The notes: generated from the letters alone by a model not told the origin. Positions 33,950 to 42,678 are shown, numbered from the stretch's first letter. The stretch: DNA of 64,000 bases from Virgisporangium aurantiacum (GCF_016863635.1 NZ_BOPG01000027.1:186001-250000), one strand, 5' to 3'. A program made the numbers and translations.

Positions 33950-36028
33950 ATGGCACTTCGACGATGGCGGCCGTCATGGGCCGGTCTGCTCGCTGTCATC
34001 CTTGTCGTCCCACCGGCGGCGATGGCCGGCGCGGTCCCGGCCGGCGCCGCACCGGCAACCGTCGCGGCCGACGAGGTGGCGCTCGTCCGCGTGCAACTGC
34101 CCACCGAGGCCATGTTCCACGAACTGGTGGCCGCCGGGGCGGACATCGCCGGCCGACCGCGCTCCACCAACGGCGAGGTGCGCGCCGACATCGTCCTCAC
34201 CGGTGCCGAACTGTCGGCCCTCACCGCGCGTGGGGCGCGGACGGTGCAGGTCGTGCAGCGGGCCGGCGACGGCACCGCCCGCTACCGGGCCAGCGTTCGC
34301 GGCGCGCGCTCGGCCGCGGCCGCCGACACGCTGCACTTCCTCCAGGCCTACTGGTGGACGAGCAACGGCCGCACCTTCCTGCAGACCCAGGTCGCGACGA
34401 CCGCCACCGACGACCCGGACGTCGAGATCACGGTCACCTGGCGCACGGCCGCCGGCGTCACCGGCTCGTTCGAGCTGTTCCGGTTCGAGGACGCCGACGA
34501 GTACCAGTACCACGTGGCCCTTCCGCAGGAGTTGCCGGCGCAGCCCGTCCAGGTCACCGCGGTGTCCAGCCTCGGCGGCACGACGCGGCCGACGCGTCCC
34601 GCCGCGTGGCCCGGCTCGGCCCCGCCACCGCAGCCGAGCGGATACCAGCGGGACTTCATCGACGCCTACGCCACGCCGCTGGACGTCCAGGCCCGGATCA
34701 GGCGGCTCGGCCGGCAGTACCGCGACCTGGTCGACGTCATCGACCTGCCGAACCGCACGCAGGGCTACCGGCGTACCGCCGCCGTGCACGTCGGCGACCC
34801 GGCCGTCGCCGCGATCGTGGTCGAGTCGGTGCGGTTCGGAGATCAGAACGTCAACGGCATCCAGGTGCGTACGGTCGACCCGGGCGCGGCCGACCGTCCA
34901 CTGAGCGCGCGCTTCCGCGACCGGGTGCTGACGGTGTCCCTGGCCACCGACGCCGCCGGCACGACGATCAGCACCACCGACCAGGTGGCGGCACTCATCA
35001 ATGCCCGGTTCCCGGACCGGTTCCGCGCGTTCGTCGAAGACGGCTCGACCGGGCTGCCGATGCCGCTCACCGGTCCGGTGACGCTCGACGACGGGTTGGC
35101 CGGCGACGCTCCACGGCGACCGTGGACGGTGCAGGCGCTGCGCATCGGCGTCCACCGCGACGGATCACGCACCGGTGTGCTCGTCTACTCGCAGGAGCAC
35201 GCCCGCGAGTGGGCCACGCCGCTGGTGACGCTGGAGTTCGCCGAGCGGATGCTGGCCAACGCCCGCACCGACCCGGCCACCCGGCAACTGCTGGAGCGGG
35301 TGGACCTCTTCGTCATCCCGACGGTCAACCCGGACGGCGCCAACTACTCCTTCGCCGACTTCAACTTCCAGCGCAAGAACCTCGTCAACCACTGCACCGG
35401 AACCCAACGCGATCCGCGCCTGCGCAACTCCTGGGGCGTCGACGTCAACCGCAACTACGCCGTCGGTTCCCTGTTCGACGGCTACACCGGCGCCAGCGCC
35501 AACTGTCTGTCCGGCACGTTCGCGGGACCCGCCGAGCAGTCCGAAGCGGAGAGCCGCAACGTTGTCGCGCTCGCCGAGGCACACCGCAACATCAAGTTCT
35601 CGATGAACGTGCACAGCTACGGCGGCTACTTCATGTGGTCGCCGGGTGCGTACAAGGTGCCGGGACGGATCACGCTGCCCCGGCCGTCGATCGAGGAGGC
35701 CGCCTACTTCCTGAGCAGCGCCAAGCGGATCGTCGGCGCGATCGCGTCCGAGCGGGGGACGGTCACCTGGCCGTCGCAGACCGGGCCGGTGGCCGATGTG
35801 CTGTACTCGGCGGCCGGCAACTCGGCCGACCACCTGTACTACGAACTCGGCATCACCGCGTGGAACTTCGAGATCGGCAACGACCTCTGGAATCCGGAGA
35901 CGGCCGAGTGGGAGGGCGTCGGCTTCCAACCGCCGTTCCCGGAGGCGCACGCCGAGGCGATGGAGTACGCCGGCGGACTCGTCGAGCTGATGCGGATAGC
36001 CGGCGAGTTCCCGGCCGACCGGGTCTGA
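33950..36028 (+). CDS. Secreted M14 zinc carboxypeptidase
   Basis: A 692-residue secreted metallocarboxypeptidase. A signal peptide (WAGLLAVILVVPPAAMAGAV, ending near AGAAP) is followed by about 280 residues of N-terminal domain and the M14 catalytic domain. Zinc ligands are His417 and Glu420 in QEHAREWATPL and His555 in NVHSYGGYF. The catalytic Glu641 lies in WNFEIGND. Asn/Arg substrate-binding residues are visible in VNRNYAVG. The ATG at 33950 follows GGGAGGC. It probably digests extracellular peptides; the nearby S9 peptidase could finish them inside the cell. Confidence 0.94.
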   Translation: MALRRWRPSWAGLLAVILVVPPAAMAGAVPAGAAPATVAADEVALVRVQLPTEAMFHELVAAGADIAGRPRSTNGEVRADIVLTGAELSALTARGARTVQVVQRAGDGTARYRASVRGARSAAAADTLHFLQAYWWTSNGRTFLQTQVATTATDDPDVEITVTWRTAAGVTGSFELFRFEDADEYQYHVALPQELPAQPVQVTAVSSLGGTTRPTRPAAWPGSAPPPQPSGYQRDFIDAYATPLDVQARIRRLGRQYRDLVDVIDLPNRTQGYRRTAAVHVGDPAVAAIVVESVRFGDQNVNGIQVRTVDPGAADRPLSARFRDRVLTVSLATDAAGTTISTTDQVAALINARFPDRFRAFVEDGSTGLPMPLTGPVTLDDGLAGDAPRRPWTVQALRIGVHRDGSRTGVLVYSQEHAREWATPLVTLEFAERMLANARTDPATRQLLERVDLFVIPTVNPDGANYSFADFNFQRKNLVNHCTGTQRDPRLRNSWGVDVNRNYAVGSLFDGYTGASANCLSGTFAGPAEQSEAESRNVVALAEAHRNIKFSMNVHSYGGYFMWSPGAYKVPGRITLPRPSIEEAAYFLSSAKRIVGAIASERGTVTWPSQTGPVADVLYSAAGNSADHLYYELGITAWNFEIGNDLWNPETAEWEGVGFQPPFPEAHAEAMEYAGGLVELMRIAGEFPADRV

Positions 36029-36054
36029 GGCATTGCGTGGATAGCCCCGCGTTC

Positions 36055-36811
36055 TCACGTCGCTGCGATCCGATCCAGGAGGAACCGGACCGTGGCGTCG
36101 ATGACGTCGTCGAAGTGCCGGCCGTTGCCGGGGTAGTGGAACGCATGCTCGGCATGGTCGTACTCGAGCAGTGTGCACTCGTTGCCGGCCAGCACCATCG
36201 CGTCCCGGAACCGCCGTACGTGGTCGATCGGCTCGACCTCGTCGGCGGTTCCGTGCTGGATCAGCATCGGCGGACTGCCCGGCCGCACGAACTCGATCAG
36301 CGAGTAGTCGATTGCCCGTCCCGCCGCGATGCCGGCCCGCTGTTCGATGGAGCGCCGGACCTCCGGCGGGAAGGCGAGCAGGTCCAGGCCCGCCGGGTTG
36401 AGGGCCACGACGGCCGCGACGCCGGGGTCGGTCATCGCGGCGAGGAGCGCGAGATGCGCGCCGGCCGAACTGCCACCCGAGGCCAGACACTGTTTCTCGA
36501 GACCGCGGAGCGCGGCCAGTCTCCTGACATGCACGACCGCCCGCCGGACGTCGCTGACGCAGTCGTCGATGCCCGCGGCACCCTGACCGAGCAACCGATA
36601 CCCGGCAGACGCGGCGAAGATCCCGCGTGCCGCCAGCTCACGGCAGTGCGGGGGCCAGCCCGTCGGCTGAACCCGTGCGCAGCGCGCCGCCGTGGAACAG
36701 GACGATGCCGGCCGCGAGCCGCGCACCGTCGGCCGGCTCGAAGACCAGCAGGGGCAGTTCACCGCCGTCGCCGGTCTCGTAGACCGTCGACGACTCGCGA
36801 CAGGCCGTCAT
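36055..36811 (-). pseudogene. Alpha/beta hydrolase, frameshifted near 36640
   Basis: The N-terminal part (MTACRESSTVYETGDGGELP, then AAGIVLFHGGALRTGSADGL) is read in one frame from the ATG at 36811. The rest (CRELAARGIFAASAGYRLLG, then Ser in GGSSAGAHLAL, Asp in HGTADEVEP and His in HAEHAFHYP) is read in another, up to the stop at 36055. The frame changes at a CCCCC run near 36645, where the first frame soon meets TGA. All catalytic residues remain, so this is either a recent pseudogene or a one-base sequencing error in the homopolymer. The family is dienelactone hydrolase/BD-FAE-like. It is divergent from the next hydrolase. Confidence 0.75.
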
Positions 36812-36857
36812 GAACGGCACATCCTCCCATGGTCCGCGCGTCGGCGACACTGTGCTG

Positions 36858-37706
36858 ATGACTGATGCCGTGTACGCCGACGACGGTTGCAAGCTGTGGG
36901 CGCAGCGCCTCGGAGCCGGCCCACCCCTGGTGCTGTGCCACGGTGGTCCGGGCCTGTGGGACACCTTCACCGACCTCGGTGACCGGCTGGCCGGCGTCGC
37001 CCGGGTGGTTCGCTGGGACCAGCGTGGCTGCGGCCGATCGGACCGGCGCGGCCCCTACACCGTCGCCCGGACGATGGCCGACCTCGACGCCGTCCGCGAA
37101 CAGCTCGCGGGACCGCGCATGGTGCTGCTCGGCCACTCCTTCGGTGCCACCCTCGCGCTGCGGTACGCGCTGGCCCACCCGGACCGCGTCAGCGCACTGA
37201 TCTACGTCTCCGGCACGGGCATCGACGCCGAACGGGCCTGGAACCCCGTCTACCAACGGAATCTGCGGACCGGGCTCGGCACCCGCCTGGCGCGGTGGGA
37301 GGAGCTCGACAGCCGCGACCGGACCCCGGACGAGGATCGGGAATGGGCGATCCTGCAATGGTCCGCCGACTTCGCCGACCGCGACCGGGCACCGCGGCTG
37401 GCCGAGCGGATGGCCACACCGTGGCTGGGCATCAACTACGACTGCCACGCCGGCCTGAGCGCCGATGACAAGCGGTATCTGCGGACCACCGACGTGGCCG
37501 CGCAGTGCCGAACCCTGACGGTTCCGACCCTGATCCTGCACGGTGACCGCGACATCCGCCCGACGTCGGCGGTCGACTCGCTGCACCGGGCCCTGCCGAA
37601 CAGCACGCTCGTCACCCTGGCCGGCGTCGGCCACGTGCCATGGCTGGAAGCCGCCGACCAGTTCTCCGCGGCCGTCACGGATTTCATGGTCCGCAGCGGT
37701 CAGTGA
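36858..37706 (+). CDS. Alpha/beta hydrolase, proline iminopeptidase-like
   Basis: A 282-residue hydrolase with the oxyanion motif LCHGGPG near residue 43. The nucleophile serine lies in LLGHSFGATLAL, the aspartate in LHGDRDIRP, and the histidine in GVGHVPWLEA. The WDQRGCGRSDRRGPYT stretch is typical of proline iminopeptidases and related esterases. ATG at 36858 was chosen because the longer upstream frame overlaps the divergent gene. The substrate may be an N-terminal proline peptide or a small ester. Confidence 0.85.
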   Translation: MTDAVYADDGCKLWAQRLGAGPPLVLCHGGPGLWDTFTDLGDRLAGVARVVRWDQRGCGRSDRRGPYTVARTMADLDAVREQLAGPRMVLLGHSFGATLALRYALAHPDRVSALIYVSGTGIDAERAWNPVYQRNLRTGLGTRLARWEELDSRDRTPDEDREWAILQWSADFADRDRAPRLAERMATPWLGINYDCHAGLSADDKRYLRTTDVAAQCRTLTVPTLILHGDRDIRPTSAVDSLHRALPNSTLVTLAGVGHVPWLEAADQFSAAVTDFMVRSGQ

Positions 37707-37711
37707 CCCGA

Positions 37712-37731
37712 CCCGGGCTATTCGGCCCGGG
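37712..37731. terminator. Bidirectional hairpin between convergent genes
   Basis: CCCGGGC and GCCCGGG form a 7-bp GC stem with the 6-base loop TATTCG. It lies between the convergent hydrolase (stop 37706) and membrane protein (stop at 37718-37720, inside the loop). No long T-run follows, which is usual for actinomycete terminators. Confidence 0.6.
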
Positions 37732-38740
37732 CCGCCGTGGCGTCGGGTGCCGGGACGTCAGCCGCTGCCGGCGACTCGGCAGGGGCGGGCGCCGCGGGGG
37801 ACACGGGGGACACGGGGGACACGGACCGCGCGTCCGCGGTCGCCCGCGTCAACGGCGGTACCGAGCCGGACGGGTCGGCGCGGTACTCGGCGAAGGTCCG
37901 TTCCCGCCCGTAGCGCCGCTTCAGCAACAGGTAGGTGGTGATGGCCGCCGGGCCGAAGAAGATCTGCGCCGGCGTCACGATGTTGGTGCTGCCGCGGGTG
38001 AACTCGCTGATGATCAGCGGCGCGACGGTCGGCGCGATCGACCCGAAGACCGCGATCACCCCGATGGCCGTGCGGGCCGCCTTCGGCCCGTACGCCTTGA
38101 ACGCGGCCATCGTGAACAACGCGTAGACGAGCAGGTCGCCGAGGCCGATGTTGGCTTCGAAGATCCCGGTGCGCATGCCCATCGACGGGTTGAGCGGCTT
38201 GCCGATGAACGCGTCGGCCAGCCGCACGGTGAAGCTGACGAACATCAGGTCGTAGAAGCCGAGCGTCACCGCGAACCAGGCGACGTGCTGGAGCCGCATG
38301 CCGCCCTGGACGTAGAGGTTGGCCACCGCGACCGCGGTCAGCAGCACCAGGGTGCTGTTCATGACCATGAACAGCTGCCAGCCCTCGACGGTGCCGAGCA
38401 TGTTCTGGGCGACCCAGATCTCCGCGCCGATGAGCAGACCGATCGCCGGCCAGAGCAGCTGCCGGGGAACGACCGTGCGGTATCCGATGGACAGGGCCGC
38501 GGCGAACGTCACGATCAGGAAGCCGGTCAGGGCCCACCGCGGCAGGACGACGTAGAGCAGCGGCAGCCCGATGATGAAGATGTACAGCACGGCGATGTCG
38601 CGGCCGTTGAACACGCCGACCGGTGGCCGTTCCATCCGGATCCGTCGCAGCACCACGAGCGCCATGACGCAGACGGCCATGACGGCGATGAGCGTGACGG
38701 GCGTCGCGAACAGCGTCTGCGGCACCATGAGATCGAGCAT
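37718..38740 (-). CDS. Polytopic membrane protein with YD and GLGD motifs (candidate intramembrane aspartyl protease)
   Basis: A 340-residue protein with about nine hydrophobic helices and a 70-residue A/P/S-rich C-terminal tail. One helix contains Tyr163-Asp164 (VTLGFYDLMFVSF) and the next-but-loop helix Gly199-Leu-Gly-Asp202 (ANIGLGDLLVYAL). A paired YD and GxGD in successive helices is the catalytic signature of presenilin and signal-peptide-peptidase proteases. The third motif, PAL, is not exact; FFGPAAITTYLLL near residue 275 is the nearest match. The ATG at 38740 lies 15 bp after the PaaK-like gene. The functional call is inference; a transporter-like role is the alternative. Confidence 0.6.
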   Translation of the reverse strand: MLDLMVPQTLFATPVTLIAVMAVCVMALVVLRRIRMERPPVGVFNGRDIAVLYIFIIGLPLLYVVLPRWALTGFLIVTFAAALSIGYRTVVPRQLLWPAIGLLIGAEIWVAQNMLGTVEGWQLFMVMNSTLVLLTAVAVANLYVQGGMRLQHVAWFAVTLGFYDLMFVSFTVRLADAFIGKPLNPSMGMRTGIFEANIGLGDLLVYALFTMAAFKAYGPKAARTAIGVIAVFGSIAPTVAPLIISEFTRGSTNIVTPAQIFFGPAAITTYLLLKRRYGRERTFAEYRADPSGSVPPLTRATADARSVSPVSPVSPAAPAPAESPAAADVPAPDATAARAE

Positions 38741-38755
38741 CGTTCCGGCCTCCGA

Positions 38756-40213
38756 TCAGTACGCGCGGGTGGTGAAGGTGGACTCGATGAGATCGGCGCG
38801 GACCGCGCGCAGGGCCGTCGCCTCGTCGTCGGCGACGATGCGCAGCTCCACGTCGAGCCCGCGATCGGCCAGGTGGGTGGTCACCGCGTCGGCACCGAAA
38901 CCGTCCACTGTGGAGTGTGGCAGGGTGAGCCCGAGGCGTCCGTCGTCCAGGACCTCGGCGCGGAACCGCGCCGGCCACGGTCTGGTCGGCAGCGCCTCCA
39001 GCGCCTCCACCAGGTCCCGGGTCGTCGCGCCGGCGGCGCGGCTACCGGCGCCGGCTGCGCGGCCACCGGTGGCCGCCCCGCGGGGCAGGCCCTCGAACTT
39101 GCCGAGGATCAGCGAGGTGGCCGGCGTGCCGGCCAGGTCGCAGCCGAGCGGACCGTCGGGCAGCACGCGGACCAGGTCGCGGGTGTCGTAGCGGAAGACC
39201 GGCATGCATTCGCGGTACGGGTAGTAGGGCGTGATGACCACCGTGCCGAGTTCGCCCGCGGTGGCGGGTTCGCCGGTCGCCACCGACAGCACCTCGACGT
39301 GACCGGTGTTGAGATCGTGGTGCAGGTGCCCGAGGTTGCAGCTGCGACCGGTGACGGGCAGCACCTCGGTCATCGCGAACGTGTCGTTGATGTTCGGCGT
39401 GCCGAACGTCTCGCGCGCGGCGGCGGCCAGCGCGGTGGAGAGCACCTCGCCGCCGGTGTCGACGCGGCGCAGCCGGAATTCGGCCGGACCCACGCCGCGG
39501 CGGGCGGCCGCCTTGATGAGCAGCGCCAGGTACGACGGGTACGTGGCCAGGATCGTCGGCTTCCCGTGCAGCATCGCGTCGAGCGCCTCGTCGGGCGGTA
39601 CCAGTCCGACCACGTCGGCCCGGGCGCCGGCCAGCCGGCAGACGCCGACATCCTGCTGCACCGCGGCGGTGGCGCGCGAACTGAGGCAGACCTGCATCGC
39701 GTCGGTCGGGCCGATCTCGCCACGCAGGATCCCGGACAGGGCCGCGAACGCGGGCCACATGCTCGCCTCGTACCGCGACAACCAGATCTCGACCGGCGCG
39801 CCGGTCGAGCCGGTGGTGCGGGTGGAGATCACCGGCGTCGAGCCCGCGCACAGGAAGGCGCGCGGCTCGGCCACCAGATCGGCCTTGACCGTCAGCGGTA
39901 GCTCGCCGAGGTTGTCGACGGTGAGCCGCCGCGGGTCGACGCCCGCGGCGGCGAACCGCTGCGCGTAGAACGGTGAGACGTTGACCAGGCGGCGCGCGGT
40001 GCGACGCAGGGCGCGTTCGGTGAGGTCGCGGCGGACTGTCGGGTCCGCGAACGGACCGTCGACCAACTGTCCGACGTCGTCGCCCGGTTCGCCGAACTCC
40101 CGCAGGGTCGCAAGAGCGTCATCGACGAGGCCGGTCAGAACGCCGACGTTCAACGGCCGGCCCCAGACCATTGCCAGTGCCAGCCGCAACTGCCGTACAC
40201 CTGTTTCGAACAC
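38756..40213 (-). CDS. Phenylacetate-CoA ligase (PaaK/CapK)-like adenylate-forming enzyme
   Basis: A 485-residue member of the ANL superfamily. The phosphate loop is STRTTGSTGAPVEIW (about residues 129-143). The mid-domain motif YPSYLALLIKAAARRGVG and the aromatic-rich NDTFAMTEVLPVTGRSCNLG near residue 295 are typical of PaaK-like proteins. The C-terminal ligase domain is present, with an atypical glycine/alanine-rich insertion (TGGRAAGAGSRAAGATTRDL). It would activate a carboxylate as an adenylate, possibly then a thioester. The start is GTG at 40213. It stands between a tiny peptide gene and a GLGD membrane protein, not in a phenylacetate pathway. Confidence 0.85.
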   Translation of the reverse strand: MFETGVRQLRLALAMVWGRPLNVGVLTGLVDDALATLREFGEPGDDVGQLVDGPFADPTVRRDLTERALRRTARRLVNVSPFYAQRFAAAGVDPRRLTVDNLGELPLTVKADLVAEPRAFLCAGSTPVISTRTTGSTGAPVEIWLSRYEASMWPAFAALSGILRGEIGPTDAMQVCLSSRATAAVQQDVGVCRLAGARADVVGLVPPDEALDAMLHGKPTILATYPSYLALLIKAAARRGVGPAEFRLRRVDTGGEVLSTALAAAARETFGTPNINDTFAMTEVLPVTGRSCNLGHLHHDLNTGHVEVLSVATGEPATAGELGTVVITPYYPYRECMPVFRYDTRDLVRVLPDGPLGCDLAGTPATSLILGKFEGLPRGAATGGRAAGAGSRAAGATTRDLVEALEALPTRPWPARFRAEVLDDGRLGLTLPHSTVDGFGADAVTTHLADRGLDVELRIVADDEATALRAVRADLIESTFTTRAY

Positions 40214-40261
40214 CGTGCCCTCCCTGGGCTCCGTTCCGTTCGTGTGCGCAATTGGATCGGG

Positions 40262-40354
40262 TCAGGAACCGCCGCCACACGCTGCGAAAAGCACCGCCGA
40301 CATTGAACCCATCACGTACCGGACATGCTTGGCACTTACGATGAGAGCCGTCAT
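40262..40354 (-). CDS. 30-residue peptide of unknown function, possible modified-peptide precursor
   Basis: A small ORF not likely to be called automatically. The ATG at 40354 is preceded by AAGGAGAGGGGG at a good distance, one of the best ribosome-binding sites in the window. The peptide starts MTALIVSAKHVRYVM, continues with a moderately hydrophobic stretch and ends in CGGGS. It lies 48 bp upstream of the PaaK-like ligase. It could be a RiPP-type precursor whose C-terminal Cys/Gly end is processed, or a small membrane peptide. Nothing in the sequence decides between these. Confidence 0.6.
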   Translation of the reverse strand: MTALIVSAKHVRYVMGSMSAVLFAACGGGS

Positions 40355-40422
40355 TTTGCACCCCCTCTCCTTGTGCGTCGGGCCGGCGACGGTGTACCGA
40401 GGCCGGAATTCGGGGGCAGCCG

Positions 40423-40806
40423 CTATTCGGTCACGATGATGGTGAGATTCATCGGTTGATGCAGCTGGCAGGTGATGTGGTACGTCCCCGGCGTGTTCCA
40501 CGGCCCGGACACGAACGTGTCACCGGTCTCGGAGCTGAACAGGCCACGCTCACCCAGGTTCGGCGCGCCCGGTTCGGGCGCTATCCGACCCTGGTCACCC
40601 GGGCCGATGACGTGCAGCCAGGTGGAGTCGTTGTAGAAGACGATCGACCCACCACGCGGGATCGTGATGGTCTGCGGACCGGTGAACTTCTCGTGCTCCA
40701 TCCCGACGGTGCCGGCCGGGGCCCGTTCCGGAGCACTGACCGCCGACGGGAGGAAAAGACCCGCGGCCACCAGCGCGGCGCCGATCAGAATTCTCGGGAA
40801 CCTCAT
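40423..40806 (-). CDS. Secreted cupredoxin-like blue copper protein
   Basis: A 127-residue protein with a signal peptide (FPRILIGAALVAAGLFLPSA, then VSAPE) and a single cupredoxin domain. The four type 1 copper ligands are visible: His in STWLHVIG, and Cys, His and Met in YHITCQLHQPMNLTI near the C-terminus. It probably carries electrons outside the membrane, and the nearby multicopper oxidase is a natural partner. ATG at 40806 was chosen because GAGGGCAACG precedes it. The 190 bp upstream are less GC-rich than the surroundings and may hold its own promoter. Confidence 0.88.
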   Translation of the reverse strand: MRFPRILIGAALVAAGLFLPSAVSAPERAPAGTVGMEHEKFTGPQTITIPRGGSIVFYNDSTWLHVIGPGDQGRIAPEPGAPNLGERGLFSSETGDTFVSGPWNTPGTYHITCQLHQPMNLTIIVTE

Positions 40807-40997
40807 TCGTTGCCCTCGCTTCACGAGCGATGCATTTCGATGTGTGGTAACGAATGTACCGAGGGGTGTCCACCTACTGAAATCAGCTTATTGACGATTA
40901 CGAAACCCGGTTGGCGGTTGCCATTGCAGTCGCGGGGGAGTAGGGATCGCCGGAAGTCGATCTCCATTCATCGGGGTATTTCAATGGCTTGATCGGG

Positions 40998-42422
40998 TCA
41001 ATCTGGATGATTGTCGCCAGGGCCACCAATCCGGTATGGCGCGGAAACACCGATGTAAGAAAGATGGGCAATTAGTCCAGTCGATGAATGGGTCAGGTTA
41101 TGGCAGTGATCCATCCAGATGCCTGGATTGTCCGCGACGAACGCGATGACGTATGTGGAGCCTTTCTGCACGTCCAGCGAGTCCGTCCACCATGGACTGC
41201 CCGTGGCCCGCACCCCGTTGCGTTCGAGCACGACGGCGTGATGTCCGTGCAGGTGCATCGGATGCAGCGAGCCGAAATTGTTGCGAATCGTCATCACCAC
41301 GACGTCGCCTTCGGCCACCATGAACATCGGCACGTCCGGGTAGAGCCGCCCGTTCACCGTCCACCAACTGGCGAGCCGGCCGTCGACGAAGCCCAGCCGG
41401 CGGTCGACAACATACCGGAACCGCCGGTCCGGTCGGGTCGGGTCGAACCCGATCGGGGCCGGCCGACCGTAGGACAGGAAGTCGACGTTGCCTTCCAGCG
41501 CCCGCACCGGTGACACGTCCGCCGTCGGTGGGCCGATCGCCAGGGCGGCACCGACACCGAAGTCGACCCGCACCGCCGGGCCGTCCGCGGGCAGGGTCAG
41601 CGCGAGGTCGACCCGGCCGCCGCCGGCCAGGACCACGGTCTTGTCGCGGACCTCCGGCGGCTCGACGACGTCCCGCCCGTCCAGCGCCAGGACCCGGTAG
41701 GCGGCGCCGGCCACCGACACGATGATCGACGCGAACTCCGTGTTGACCACCCGCACCCGCACCGACGTCCCGGCGGCCGCGGGCGCCCGCTGCATCCCGG
41801 TGCGCCCGGAAACGGTGCCCAGCCCGCGGTACGAGTGGACGACGGCCACCACGTCGTCGATCGCGGCGACATCCGCCACCGGCCGTGGGGCGACCACGAG
41901 CGCGCCGAACAGCCCGCCCGGCACCTGCACGCTGGAGTGCTGGTGTGAGTGGTACCAGTAGGTGCCGGCGTCCTCGACCCGGAACCGGTACACGTGCCGC
42001 TTCCCGGGTCGCACCGCGTCCTGGGTCACCCCGGCGACCCCGTCCTCGGCGTTGGGCACGTCGACTCCGTGCCAGTGCAGGCTGGTGCCGGCGCGGATCG
42101 ATTCGTTGACCAGCGTCACCTCGACGAGGTCGCCCTGCACCGCCCGGATCGTCGGGCCGGGGGACTGGTGGTCCAGCGTGTACCCGTCGATCCGTTCGCC
42201 GGTGGCCAGCGTGAACCGCTCCTGCCGGGCGGTCAGGGTGACGGTCACGTCCGGCGCGGCGGTCCGGTCACCGGAGAGATCGGCGACGCTGACCGTGCCG
42301 TGGTGGTTCGCGTGGTCCCGGGGTCCCGGCCCGCCACCGAGGTCGACGTGACCCATGTCCATGACCGAGTACGAGCCGGGTAGCAGGCTGTCGAACCACA
42401 ACCAGCCGGGAACCGCCAGCAC
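40998..42422 (-). CDS. Multicopper oxidase (N-terminal start uncertain)
   Basis: A three-domain oxidase of at least 474 residues. All trinuclear and type 1 copper motifs are present: LHWHGVD (116-118), WYHSHQH (158-160), HPMHLHGHH and MDHCHNLTH near the C-terminus. The residue at the axial type 1 position is leucine (TGLIAHL), not methionine, which in laccases goes with a high redox potential. The first ordinary start (GTG, 42422) falls inside a hydrophobic helix. The same frame stays open upstream to a TAG at 42651 and encodes RRRFRRRTAIVAAVTVAVLA, a clear membrane anchor, but no ATG, GTG or TTG. The real start is therefore unclear (rare start codon, frameshift or sequence error). The enzyme is probably membrane-anchored and faces outward. 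Confidence 0.85.
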   Translation of the reverse strand: MLAVPGWLWFDSLLPGSYSVMDMGHVDLGGGPGPRDHANHHGTVSVADLSGDRTAAPDVTVTLTARQERFTLATGERIDGYTLDHQSPGPTIRAVQGDLVEVTLVNESIRAGTSLHWHGVDVPNAEDGVAGVTQDAVRPGKRHVYRFRVEDAGTYWYHSHQHSSVQVPGGLFGALVVAPRPVADVAAIDDVVAVVHSYRGLGTVSGRTGMQRAPAAAGTSVRVRVVNTEFASIIVSVAGAAYRVLALDGRDVVEPPEVRDKTVVLAGGGRVDLALTLPADGPAVRVDFGVGAALAIGPPTADVSPVRALEGNVDFLSYGRPAPIGFDPTRPDRRFRYVVDRRLGFVDGRLASWWTVNGRLYPDVPMFMVAEGDVVVMTIRNNFGSLHPMHLHGHHAVVLERNGVRATGSPWWTDSLDVQKGSTYVIAFVADNPGIWMDHCHNLTHSSTGLIAHLSYIGVSAPYRIGGPGDNHPD

Positions 42423-42678
42423 CGCGACGGTGACCGCCGCGACGATCGCCGTGCGCCGCCGGAACCGGCGACGGCCTGCGGGAGGCTCCGGCTCGCCGGC
42501 GCCACGTGCCTGCGACTGCGCGGCGGCCGCGCGCGCCTGCGGTTGGCCGCCGGCGCCACGCGCCGCGCTGCGGATGAGGCGGCCGATCGATCTCAGGCCG
42601 TCGAGGTACGGGGCGACTGTCGACCTCCATGGATCGGCTGCGACGCCATGCTACGGGCCGGCCCGTCCACCCCCGCTG

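Noticed and set aside
38756..40213. Assignment to the phenylacetate catabolic pathway (paaK)
   Set aside because: No paaABCDE, paaG or paaZ genes nearby and an unusual neighbourhood; only the adenylate-forming family is supported.
42268..42630. Alternative ATG (42630) as the start of the multicopper oxidase
   Set aside because: It is in a different frame from the oxidase and gives an arginine/proline-rich sequence; the membrane anchor is in the oxidase frame.
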